NCBI GenBank assembly: GCA_937894665.1
Contig: CALAWF010000154.1
Span: 1-5,441, forward strand
Direction of reading: 5' to 3'
Source of the DNA: an uncultured bacterium
GTDB lineage: Bacteria; Cyanobacteriota; Vampirovibrionia; Gastranaerophilales; Gastranaerophilaceae
DNA length: 5,441 nt
The notes below the pieces were generated by a model. That model ran no database searches. It saw only the letters and a program-made list of their open reading frames with translations, and was not told the origin of the DNA. Every line of letters starts with the position of its first letter. The first letter of the stretch is position 1. A program made the position numbers and the translations under genes. Positions 1 through 5,441 of the stretch are shown here, piece after piece.

Positions 1-1
1 A

Positions 2-322
2 GTTGGGGAAGGTGCAAATATGCCTTGTACAAAAGAAGCAACAGATTATTTCTTAGAAAAAGGTGTTATTGTTGCACCTGCAAAAGCTGCTAATGCTGGT
101 GGTGTTGCTACTTCTGCTATTGAAATGTCGCAAAATAGTATGCGTTATTATTATACTTTTGAAGAGGTTGATAGTCGCCTAAATCAAATTATGGTAAATA
201 TTTTCAATTCTTGTAAAAATGCTTGTGAAAAATGCGGATGTTCTGGTAATTATGTTGCCGGTGCAAATATCGCTGCATTTGAAAAATTAGCAGATGCAAT
301 GCTTGCTCAAGGAATTGTTTAA
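2..322 (+). CDS. gdhA: NADP-type glutamate dehydrogenase, C-terminal part (5' end outside window)
   Basis: This is the last 106 codons of a glutamate dehydrogenase, the cytoplasmic enzyme that interconverts 2-oxoglutarate plus ammonia and L-glutamate using a nicotinamide cofactor. The frame is open from base 2, before the first ATG at 20, and reads VGEGANMPCT, which matches the family's EGANMPT segment. It continues with APAKAANAGGVATSAIEM (residues 25-42 of the fragment), the most conserved C-terminal block of hexameric bacterial GDHs, and with NYVAGANIAAFEKLADAMLAQG (83-104, written here as adjoining pieces NYVAGANIAAF and EKLADAMLAQG), the typical tail. The similarity is to the E. coli GdhA (NADP-dependent) type. 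Family members are about 445-450 residues, so some three quarters lies upstream. An oddity is the cysteine cluster C71-x3-C75-x2-C78-x-C80 in the helix before the final block. The stop is TAA at 320-322, with no clear terminator after it. The ATG at 20 is an internal methionine, not a start. Cofactor preference is inferred from similarity, because most of the cofactor-binding domain is not visible. Confidence 0.95.
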   Translation, partial: VGEGANMPCTKEATDYFLEKGVIVAPAKAANAGGVATSAIEMSQNSMRYYYTFEEVDSRLNQIMVNIFNSCKNACEKCGCSGNYVAGANIAAFEKLADAMLAQGIV

Positions 323-370
323 TTCAAATAGTTCATTGAATCTGGGCTTTATTTGATGTAAAAAATAGGT

Positions 371-1249
371 ATGAAAAAGTATCGCAAAGTTGGGTTGGCA
401 TACGGTTGTATTGCGGCTGCAAGTTATGGAACAAATCCCCTATTTGCCCTTCCTCTTTATAATAGAGGTATTGGTGTTAATTCAGTTTTGTTTTATAGAT
501 ATTTTATTGCGGTTATTTTGTATGCAGTGTGGATAAAATTTGTCAAAAAACATTCCTTAAAAATCTCAAAAAATGAGGTTTTGCCATTATTTATTTTTGG
601 AATGCTCTTTTCAATTTCGTCTCTAACTTTGTTTTGTGCGTTTAAGTATATTGCCGTCGGAATAGCTTGTACACTTTTATTTATTTATCCAATTATTGTT
701 GCACTAATTATGGCTTTATTTTACAAGGAAAAAGTAACTAAGTCTGTCATTTTTGCAATTCTTTTGACATCATTTGGGATATTTTTACTGTATAACACAA
801 CTTCTGGAGCTTCTTTAAATTTGTATGGAGTTGGGCTTGTTTTGTTATCTGCTTTGTCATACGCATTGTATATTGTCGGGGTAAAAAATAATAAAACCGT
901 TCAACATATGAAAAGTGAAAAACTGAGTTTTTATGTAATGCTTTTTGGATTGTTGGTTTATATTTATAATTTAAAATTCTGTACGCAATTACAAGTTTTA
1001 CATTCTCCATTTTTGTGGTTGTGTACATTAGGTTTATCTATTTTGCCTACGATTATTTCAATCGAAACAATTACAATTGCAATTAAGTTAATTGGCTCTA
1101 CTTCTACCGCAATTCTTGGAGCATTAGAACCTTTGACTGCAATTGTGGTTGGTGTCTTATTTTTCAAGGAACAATTGACCTTTAGAATTCTGTGTGGCGT
1201 TATTTTTATTTTATTTGGGGTAATACTTGTAATCTTGCGAAATAAATAG
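371..1249 (+). CDS. DMT-superfamily (EamA-type) transporter
   Basis: A 292-residue, very hydrophobic protein of the drug/metabolite transporter superfamily, acting in the cytoplasmic membrane. About ten membrane helices can be picked out, near residues 7-25, 36-56, 71-91, 97-117, 124-141, 151-171, 185-200, 211-232, 245-265 and 271-289. This matches the duplicated five-helix EamA architecture and the usual length of about 290-300. Each half ends in the expected signature: LLFIYPIIVALIMALFYKE (102-120) in the first, and GALEPLTAIVVGVLFFKE (250-267) in the second, which is the strongest family match. The substrate cannot be read from sequence; relatives export amino acids, nucleotides or other metabolites, and many are uncharacterised. 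The start at 371 is the only reasonable one, because the upstream in-frame ATG at 356 is followed at once by a stop. No well-placed Shine-Dalgarno is present: AGG sits one base before the ATG. The gene lies 48 bases after gdhA on the same strand, so read-through is possible, and it converges on ldh. Confidence 0.9.
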   Translation: MKKYRKVGLAYGCIAAASYGTNPLFALPLYNRGIGVNSVLFYRYFIAVILYAVWIKFVKKHSLKISKNEVLPLFIFGMLFSISSLTLFCAFKYIAVGIACTLLFIYPIIVALIMALFYKEKVTKSVIFAILLTSFGIFLLYNTTSGASLNLYGVGLVLLSALSYALYIVGVKNNKTVQHMKSEKLSFYVMLFGLLVYIYNLKFCTQLQVLHSPFLWLCTLGLSILPTIISIETITIAIKLIGSTSTAILGALEPLTAIVVGVLFFKEQLTFRILCGVIFILFGVILVILRNK

Positions 1250-1262
1250 TAAAAAAGCATAA

Positions 1263-1294
1263 AAAAGTCCTTGAAAATAATTCCAAGGACTTTT
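1263..1294. terminator. Bidirectional rho-independent terminator between transporter gene and ldh
   Basis: A perfect 11-bp inverted repeat, AAAAGTCCTTG (1263-1273) and CAAGGACTTTT (1284-1294), with a 10-base loop. The A and T flanks give a U-run on either transcript: UUUUCU on the + side and six U on the - side, so it looks slightly better for ldh. It lies between the convergent stops of the transporter gene (1249) and ldh (1310), where a shared terminator is expected. The hairpin is seen directly; its function is inferred. Confidence 0.88.
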
Positions 1295-1309
1295 CTATAT
1301 TTTGAATAG

Positions 1310-2266
1310 TTATTGTAATTCATTTTGAACTAAAATTTCTTTAAGATTTTTAGCTGAGTTTTGAAGTTGTTTTAATTCTTCATCGTTAAGAGAAATTGGA
1401 ACCAATGTTTCAATTCCGTCTTTACCTACAATTGAAGGCATACTCAATGAAACATCTTCAATATCATATTCTCCGTGCATAATTGATGATACAGGAAGAA
1501 TTGAACGTTCATTTCTAACAATAACTTCGCAAATTCTTTTTACAGACATTGCAATACCATAGTTTGTTGCTTTTTTCATTGAAATAATTTCATAGGCACT
1601 ATTTTTAACGTCAGATGCAATTTTTTCTGTTGCATTTTTGTGGTCGTAGTGTCCTCTCATTTCACAGAAATTATTTAGTGGAATACCAGAAACGTTTGCA
1701 CTACTCCAAACAGCAATTTCACTATCTCCGTGTTCTCCGATAATGAATGCGTGAACACTTCTTGCATCAACGTCAAGGTGTTTTCCGATTTCATATTTTA
1801 ATCTTGCAGTATCTAGTACCGTACCAGAACCGATGACATGATTTTCAGGTAATCCGCTCAATTTAACGGCAACATATGTCAAAATATCAACAGGGTTTGC
1901 AACAATAAGCAAAATTCCATTGAAATCACGTTTTTTAATTTCTGGAATGATTGATTTAAAAATATTGATGTTCTTTTTAACTAAATCAAGTCTTGTTTCT
2001 CCAGGTTGTTGGTTTGCACCTGCAGTGATGATAATAATTCCTGCATCTTTAACAGAATCATAATCTCCGGCATAAATTTTCATTGGTTTAGAAAATGGAA
2101 TGCCATGGCTAATATCCATAGCTTCACCTTCTGCTCTTTTTTTGTCTGCATCAATTAGAACAAGTTCTCTAAATAATCCGCTTTCCATAAGGCTGAATGC
2201 TGATGCTGAACCAACAAATCCACAGCCAATAATTACTGCTTTCCCAAAATTGATAGGGTTTTTCAT
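1310..2266 (-). CDS. ldh: L-lactate dehydrogenase
   Basis: A 318-residue NAD-dependent L-lactate dehydrogenase, which reduces pyruvate to L-lactate in the cytoplasm and recycles NADH during fermentation. The length is typical of the family. The N-terminal Rossmann fold shows GCGFVGSA (14-21) and the NAD-ribose acid D39 (VLIDAD). The substrate loop reads GANQQPGETRLDL (83-95). Its Q86 aligns with Gln102, the residue that separates lactate from malate dehydrogenases (Arg there), and R92 aligns with catalytic Arg109. D152 and R155 (LDTAR) match Asp168 and Arg171, and H179 in IGEHGDSE matches the proton-relay His195. H172 matches the His188 linked to fructose-1,6-bisphosphate control, but K157 stands where allosteric bacterial enzymes usually have Arg173. 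I chose the start at 2266 because GGAAAGGAG lies just upstream with a 5-base gap from AGGAG. The ATG at 2308 would add 14 non-conserved residues and has no ribosome binding site. It is probably monocistronic, with its own promoter and terminator. Enzyme identity is firm; allostery is undecided. Confidence 0.95.
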   Translation of the reverse strand: MKNPINFGKAVIIGCGFVGSASAFSLMESGLFRELVLIDADKKRAEGEAMDISHGIPFSKPMKIYAGDYDSVKDAGIIIITAGANQQPGETRLDLVKKNINIFKSIIPEIKKRDFNGILLIVANPVDILTYVAVKLSGLPENHVIGSGTVLDTARLKYEIGKHLDVDARSVHAFIIGEHGDSEIAVWSSANVSGIPLNNFCEMRGHYDHKNATEKIASDVKNSAYEIISMKKATNYGIAMSVKRICEVIVRNERSILPVSSIMHGEYDIEDVSLSMPSIVGKDGIETLVPISLNDEELKQLQNSAKNLKEILVQNELQ

Positions 2267-2316
2267 TTGGACTCCTTTCCGAATGTTATATCTATATGTG
2301 TATTTCAAACTATTAA

Positions 2317-2340
2317 ATTGAGTTTAAGTATCAACTCAAT
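2317..2340. promoter_or_regulatory. Inverted repeat in the ldh leader: possible operator or RNA hairpin
   Basis: ATTGAGTT (2317-2324) and AACTCAAT (2333-2340) form a perfect 8-bp inverted repeat around an 8-base spacer. It lies about 50-75 bases upstream of the ldh start codon, just downstream of the candidate -10 boxes. Its size and placement would suit a dimeric repressor site. It does not match the TTGTGAA/TTCACAA operator of the redox regulator Rex, which controls ldh in several Firmicutes. A leader hairpin is the alternative. There is no T-run after it on the ldh strand, so it is not a terminator. Confidence 0.45.
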
Positions 2341-2355
2341 GTGGGGCAATTTCAT

Positions 2356-2381
2356 GTTATATCATTATAGTTGTTTGTCAA
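2356..2381 (-). promoter_or_regulatory. Candidate ldh promoter region
   Basis: Read on the - strand, TTGACA (2381-2376) is followed by a perfect TATAAT (2369-2364) only 6 bases on, and by TGATATAAC with an extended -10 form (TATAAC at 2361-2356) 14 bases on. Neither pair has ideal 16-18 base spacing. TATAAT with a weak -35 (TACTCA, 2392-2387, spacing 17), or the extended -10 alone, could each work. Transcription would start near 2349-2357, giving a leader of about 83-91 bases that contains the inverted repeat. That a promoter lies here is likely; which boxes are used is not settled. Confidence 0.5.
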
Positions 2382-2420
2382 GAGTCTGAGTAGTGTAGGG
2401 ATAATTATTTTTTATACTAA

Positions 2421-2446
2421 AAAAGACATTCGAAAGAATGTCTTTT
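2421..2446 (-). terminator. Rho-independent terminator of the tRNA-Gln gene
   Basis: A perfect 11-bp stem, AAAAGACATTC (2421-2431) with GAATGTCTTTT (2436-2446), encloses a 4-base loop (TTTC on the transcribed - strand). On that strand it is followed by six T. It begins three bases after the encoded CCA end of the tRNA, so it is best read as the end of the tRNA transcript. Seen on the + strand the loop is GAAA, but no + strand gene ends here. Confidence 0.9.
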
Positions 2447-2449
2447 AAA

Positions 2450-2525
2450 TGGCTGGGACGGAAGGATTCGAACCTCCGAGATGGCTGGACCAAAACCAGC
2501 TGCCTTACCACTTGGCGACGTCCCA
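2450..2525 (-). tRNA. tRNA-Gln (anticodon UUG), CCA encoded
   Basis: A full cloverleaf folds on the - strand. The acceptor stem is TGGGACG/CGTCCCA, the D arm is GCC-AAGTGGTAA-GGC, and the anticodon arm is GCTGG-TTTTGGT-CCAGC with anticodon TTG. The T arm is GGAGG-TTCGAAT-CCTTC, including one G-T pair, followed by discriminator G and an encoded CCA (2452-2450). The U1-A72 first pair and G discriminator are usual for bacterial tRNA-Gln. The variable region reads CATCTC, six bases, one more than usual in a class I tRNA. The mature body is 73 bases (2453-2525) before CCA. It has its own promoter upstream and hairpin terminator downstream, so it is a single-gene transcript. Confidence 0.96.
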
Positions 2526-2548
2526 ATATTTAATTATCAACAATATTT

Positions 2549-2576
2549 ATTCTACTTGCTCAAAATTAAATGTCAA
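2549..2576 (-). promoter_or_regulatory. Promoter of the tRNA-Gln gene
   Basis: On the - strand a perfect -35 TTGACA (2576-2571) is followed after 16 bases by TAGAAT (2554-2549), one mismatch from TATAAT. Transcription would start near 2542, about 17 bases before the mature tRNA, a normal length for a 5' leader removed by RNase P. The boxes lie between the stop of the 199-codon gene and the tRNA, so the tRNA need not depend on read-through. Confidence 0.75.
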
Positions 2577-2603
2577 TATGAAATTTTAGTTTTTCTGAAA
2601 TTT

Positions 2604-3203
2604 TTATTTGATTTCTTTAAAAAATTCGTTTGAAATTAGCTGAGAATATTTGCTCTTTTCGTTTGCAGAAACTAAGATTTTGTCGTTTCCTTTGGAATCT
2701 TGAACAACTGAAATTATTCCGGAAATCTCGCCAATTGGGAATTTTTTAATTCTTGCCGTGAATTTTACATAGGGAATTTCTTTTCCGTAAGATTTCATTG
2801 TTCCTTTTTCTGTTACATGAAATTCTTCTACGGCTGCTGATTGGTATTTGATTTTGTTAATTGCCGCTTTGATTTTTTCTTCTGCTTGAGAGGATTTTAT
2901 GTCTTCTTGTGTAAGGATTTGTTTTTCCCCAGAATCTACAACTACCATTTTTTGACCTGATGCTTTGTGTTCTGCAAGTACGGCATTATAACCCAAAATT
3001 CCTGCGGCTTTTTCTATTTCAAATTCTCTATTTACTTTAGAAAAATCTCCAACTTTTTGAGCTCTTTCGAGCACGACATCTTTTGAAGGGTTTACAAAAT
3101 TCATGAACTGTTGTTTTATCCAGTCCTGTCCGCCAAAGGTCATGAAACCTACAATCAATACTGTAAAAAATATTGCTCTTGTTACGTTTTTTAAACAGCC
3201 CAT
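2604..3203 (-). CDS. Membrane-anchored protein of unknown function (199 aa)
   Basis: I do not recognise this protein. It has a short positive N-terminus (K5, R9), one hydrophobic segment at about residues 10-24 (IFFTVLIVGFMTFGG) and then about 175 mostly polar, lysine- and glutamate-rich residues. By the positive-inside rule the N-terminus would be cytoplasmic and the rest outside the membrane. No clear signal peptidase site or lipobox is seen; MGC at 1-3 precedes the hydrophobic stretch and does not fit a lipobox. Residues about 100-120 look helical and charged. Residues 125-180, with alternating hydrophobic positions (YVKFTARIKKF, ISGIISVVQ, DKILVSA), suggest a beta-rich domain. C3 is the only cysteine. 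The start is supported by AAAGGA (3216-3211) at 7-base spacing and by a -10 box upstream. It ends about 78 bases before the tRNA, with no strong terminator, and is divergent from mutS. The reading frame looks genuine, but no function can be assigned. Confidence 0.85.
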   Translation of the reverse strand: MGCLKNVTRAIFFTVLIVGFMTFGGQDWIKQQFMNFVNPSKDVVLERAQKVGDFSKVNREFEIEKAAGILGYNAVLAEHKASGQKMVVVDSGEKQILTQEDIKSSQAEEKIKAAINKIKYQSAAVEEFHVTEKGTMKSYGKEIPYVKFTARIKKFPIGEISGIISVVQDSKGNDKILVSANEKSKYSQLISNEFFKEIK

Positions 3204-3231
3204 GTTGAAATCCTTTCGTTTTTATATGAAT

Positions 3232-3259
3232 ATTATAATATGACCAAGTCTGAAATCAA
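3232..3259 (-). promoter_or_regulatory. Candidate promoter of the 199-aa protein gene, overlapping the mutS start
   Basis: On the - strand TTGATT (3259-3254) is followed after 16 bases by a perfect TATAAT (3237-3232). Transcription would start near 3225 and give a leader of about 22 bases holding the AAAGGA ribosome binding site. The -35 box and spacer lie inside the first codons of mutS. The -10 is part of the palindrome TATTATAATA (3231-3240), so a TATAAT is also readable on the + strand at 3234-3239. There it abuts the mutS ATG and cannot supply a normal leader. Confidence 0.55.
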
Positions 3260-5441
3260 TCACATAAATAGTTGGGAAGTTAACCCAGAAGAAACAACTC
3301 CTGTAATGCAGCAATACCTGAAAATTAAACAGGAAAATCCTGAAATTTTGTTATGGTACAGGCTTGGAGATTTTTACGAAACTTTTTTTGAAGATGCTGT
3401 AATCATGTCAAGAGAGCTTGAATTAACTTTGACCGGTCGTGATGCAGGTGCAAAGTTAGGTCGAATTCCTCTTGCGGGTATTCCGTATAAGGCTGCTGAT
3501 GCCTATTTAGAAAAATTGGTTCAAAAAAATTATAAAGTTGCGATTTGTGATCAGTTAGAAGACCCTAAATTTGCAAAAGGTCTTGTTAAACGTGGTGTTA
3601 CAAGAGTTATCACTGCCGGCACTTTAACTGAAAGTAACTTGTTAAACCAAAATTCAAATAATTATATCTGTGCAATCTATAAAGATGAAAAAAGTGATTT
3701 GTTCGGGTTCTCTTATACCGATATTTCAACAGGAGAATTTAAAGTTACTCAAGCATCTTTAAATCTTATAATGGCAGAGCTTGCGAGATTAAATCCGTCA
3801 GAGGTTGTTGCTCCCAGTCTAAAACAAGATATTAAACCATTTCAAATTGTTCCGGATGAAGTAGTGAATTTGCCGGAAGAAATTACTAAAAGATATAATT
3901 GTTCAAAAATTCCTCCATCTGTTTTTGATGTAGAGTTTTCTCAAAATAATTTGAAACAAGTTTTCAAGACTAAAAGTTTAGAAAGTTTTGGGTATTCAAA
4001 ATACAAATTAGGTTTCAGAGCCGCAGGAGCTTTGCTTGCTTATGTTTGGGAAACATTAAAAGGTAATATGCCAAAATTTGATAGAATTGAGGCTTATGAA
4101 CTTTCTGAATACATGATTTTAGATGCTTCAACGAGAAAAAATCTTGAACTTGTCGAAACATTGAGAGAAAAAAATAAATATGGTTCTCTTCTTTGGGCAA
4201 TAGACAAAACTAAAACTAATATGGGTGCAAGACTTTTAAGAAGTTGGATTTGTCAACCATTGAAAAGAGTTTCAGATATTTTAGAACGACAAAATTCAGT
4301 ATCAGAACTTGTTGCAAAAAGTGAAGTTCGTTATAGTTTGTCAGAAACTTTAGAAAAGATTTATGATATTCAGCGTTTGGCAACAAGAATGAGCAATGGT
4401 TCTGCAAGTCCGAAGGATTTTGTAAGTTTGAAATTATCTTTAATGATGCTTCCTCAATTATTGGATATTACTGAGGGGCTTGATTATGATATGTTCTCAA
4501 CAATTCGTGAATATCGAGAAGAAATTTCTGATTATGTTCAACTTGTTGAAAATACAATCGTAGATAATCCTCCAATATTGCTTAAAGAAGGTGGAATTAT
4601 TAAAGAACGAGTAAGCGGAGAATTGGATTACTTTAGAGATTTGCTTACTGGTGGAGAGGAATGGCTTCGCAATTTTGAGGAAGAAGAAAAAGAGCGTACC
4701 GGTATTAAAAACCTCAAAATTGGCTATAACAAAGTTTTTGGTTACTTTATTGAAGTTACAAATTCTAATTTGAATATGGTTCCGCAAAGTTACGTCAGAA
4801 AACAAACTTTGACAGGTGCAGAAAGATTTATTACTGATGAATTGAAACATCATGAAGACGATGTTTTATCTGCCAGATTCAAATCAACAGAACTTGAATA
4901 CAAATTATTTACCGATTTTAGGGAATATTCAAAAGAATTTGTTTCAAAAATTCGTGAAATTGCAGATTGTATTGCAAGGGCAGATGTTTTGACTTCATTA
5001 TCAGAAATTGCCGTTGAAAATAATTATTGTTGTCCTGTGATTGATGAATCTGATGACTTTATTGTTAAAAATGGTCGTCATGCTGTTTTGGAAAAGATTT
5101 TGCCATTGGGAGAATATGTTCCAAATGATTTAGATTTGAAATCAAATTCTAAAAATAGTGATTCAACACAATTTATGATTTTGACAGGACCTAACATGGC
5201 CGGTAAATCAACCTATATGCGTCAAAATGCTTTGATTGCAATATTAGCTCAAATCGGTTCTTGGGTTCCTGCTGATTCTGCTAAAATCGGTGTTATCGAT
5301 AAGGTGTTCACAAGAGTTGGGGCTAGTGATGATTTAACTCTCGGTCAATCAACATTTATGGTTGAAATGATTGAAACATCGTTCATTTTGAATACTGCAA
5401 CTGATAGAAGTTTCATTTTGTTGGATGAAATAGGGCGTGGA
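3240..5441 (+). CDS. mutS: DNA mismatch repair protein MutS (3' end outside window)
   Basis: 734 codons of MutS, the ATPase that binds mispaired or looped DNA and recruits MutL to start methyl-independent or methyl-directed repair. The frame is open to the last base. The N-terminal mismatch-binding domain shows LLWYRLGDFYETFFEDA (37-53), whose F45-Y46-E47 is the Phe-X-Glu that stacks on the mispair. The core has MGARLLRSWICQPL (328-341), and the lever/clamp region has GYNKVFGYFIEVT (495-507). The ATPase domain has Walker A GPNMAGKST (650-658), the GASDDLTLGQSTFMVEM segment (694-710) with the signature loop, and Walker B FILLDEIGRG (725-734), where the window ends. Family members are about 850-880 residues, so the rest of the ATPase domain, the helix-turn-helix and the C-terminal tail are missing from view. 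Start 3240 gives about 20 residues before the conserved TPVMQQY; no nearer in-frame ATG exists before M23. No Shine-Dalgarno is visible. All motifs expected in this part are intact and no frameshift is seen. Confidence 0.97.
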   Translation, partial: MTKSEINHINSWEVNPEETTPVMQQYLKIKQENPEILLWYRLGDFYETFFEDAVIMSRELELTLTGRDAGAKLGRIPLAGIPYKAADAYLEKLVQKNYKVAICDQLEDPKFAKGLVKRGVTRVITAGTLTESNLLNQNSNNYICAIYKDEKSDLFGFSYTDISTGEFKVTQASLNLIMAELARLNPSEVVAPSLKQDIKPFQIVPDEVVNLPEEITKRYNCSKIPPSVFDVEFSQNNLKQVFKTKSLESFGYSKYKLGFRAAGALLAYVWETLKGNMPKFDRIEAYELSEYMILDASTRKNLELVETLREKNKYGSLLWAIDKTKTNMGARLLRSWICQPLKRVSDILERQNSVSELVAKSEVRYSLSETLEKIYDIQRLATRMSNGSASPKDFVSLKLSLMMLPQLLDITEGLDYDMFSTIREYREEISDYVQLVENTIVDNPPILLKEGGIIKERVSGELDYFRDLLTGGEEWLRNFEEEEKERTGIKNLKIGYNKVFGYFIEVTNSNLNMVPQSYVRKQTLTGAERFITDELKHHEDDVLSARFKSTELEYKLFTDFREYSKEFVSKIREIADCIARADVLTSLSEIAVENNYCCPVIDESDDFIVKNGRHAVLEKILPLGEYVPNDLDLKSNSKNSDSTQFMILTGPNMAGKSTYMRQNALIAILAQIGSWVPADSAKIGVIDKVFTRVGASDDLTLGQSTFMVEMIETSFILNTATDRSFILLDEIGRG

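Noticed and set aside
322..341. ATTCAA/TTGAAT hairpin after gdhA as a terminator
   Set aside because: The stem is only 6 bp with one G-C pair, and no T-run follows directly, so it is too weak to call.
747..1323. Two open frames on the - strand opposite the transporter gene
   Set aside because: They lie antisense to a clear EamA coding region, their translations show no family pattern, and one runs through the terminator hairpin. They are by-products of AT-rich coding sequence.
2267..2308. Longer ldh start at 2308
   Set aside because: It adds 14 residues not seen in the family, reads through the strong AGGAG site, and has no SD of its own.
2100..2321. Open frame on the + strand opposite the start of ldh
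   Set aside because: It mirrors the conserved NAD-binding part of ldh, has no ribosome binding site and shows no recognisable protein.
2309..2340. ldh inverted repeat as a Rex operator
   Set aside because: The half-sites and the 8-base spacer do not fit the known TTGTGAA-N4-TTCACAA form, so naming the regulator would be a guess.
2526..2603. Terminator for the 199-codon gene
   Set aside because: Only AT-rich self-complementary bits such as AAATTT occur; there is no stable stem with a T-run. The strong signal here is the tRNA promoter.
4015..4853. Three open frames on the - strand opposite mutS
   Set aside because: They sit inside an unbroken, highly conserved mutS frame, and their phenylalanine- and lysine-rich translations are typical of reverse-complement AT-rich coding DNA.
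1..5441. Mobile element, CRISPR array, phage or defence system
   Set aside because: I saw no transposase or integrase, no terminal repeats, no spaced direct repeats and no toxin-antitoxin-like pair. All recognisable genes are housekeeping or metabolic, with even base composition.

Overview
This window is ordinary chromosomal DNA from an AT-rich bacterium, roughly one third G+C by eye, with almost every third codon position A or T. An NADP-type glutamate dehydrogenase, an L-lactate dehydrogenase, a tRNA-Gln with encoded CCA and a bacterial MutS point to a fermentative, probably anaerobic or gut-associated organism. A low-GC Firmicute and a non-photosynthetic cyanobacterial relative (Melainabacteria/Gastranaerophilales) both fit. 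I lean weakly to the latter because two genes lack a usable Shine-Dalgarno sequence, but the window cannot settle the lineage.

Layout, left to right. Bases 2-322 (+) are the last 106 codons of glutamate dehydrogenase. After a 48-base gap comes a complete DMT/EamA-type ten-helix transporter (371-1249, +). It converges on L-lactate dehydrogenase (1310-2266, -), and the two share a perfect 11-bp hairpin at 1263-1294 that can terminate from both sides. The ldh upstream region (about 2267-2392) holds a good ribosome binding site, candidate sigma-70-type promoter elements and an 8-bp inverted repeat that could be an operator or a leader hairpin. Next is a tRNA-Gln(UUG) gene (2450-2525, -) with its own promoter and a strong terminator. 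After it lies a 199-codon gene of unknown function (2604-3203, -) encoding a membrane-anchored, probably extracytoplasmic protein. mutS (3240 to the window end, +) is divergent from that gene and is cut by the window edge just after its Walker B motif.

The genes do not form one pathway. Glutamate dehydrogenase links nitrogen assimilation to 2-oxoglutarate, lactate dehydrogenase regenerates NAD+ in fermentation, the transporter probably moves a small metabolite, and MutS starts mismatch repair. I found no mobile element, CRISPR array, phage gene or defence island, and no convincing new system. The points most worth a second look are the ldh control region, the very tight divergent start region between the 199-residue protein and mutS, the unknown anchored protein, and a cysteine cluster in the glutamate dehydrogenase tail.
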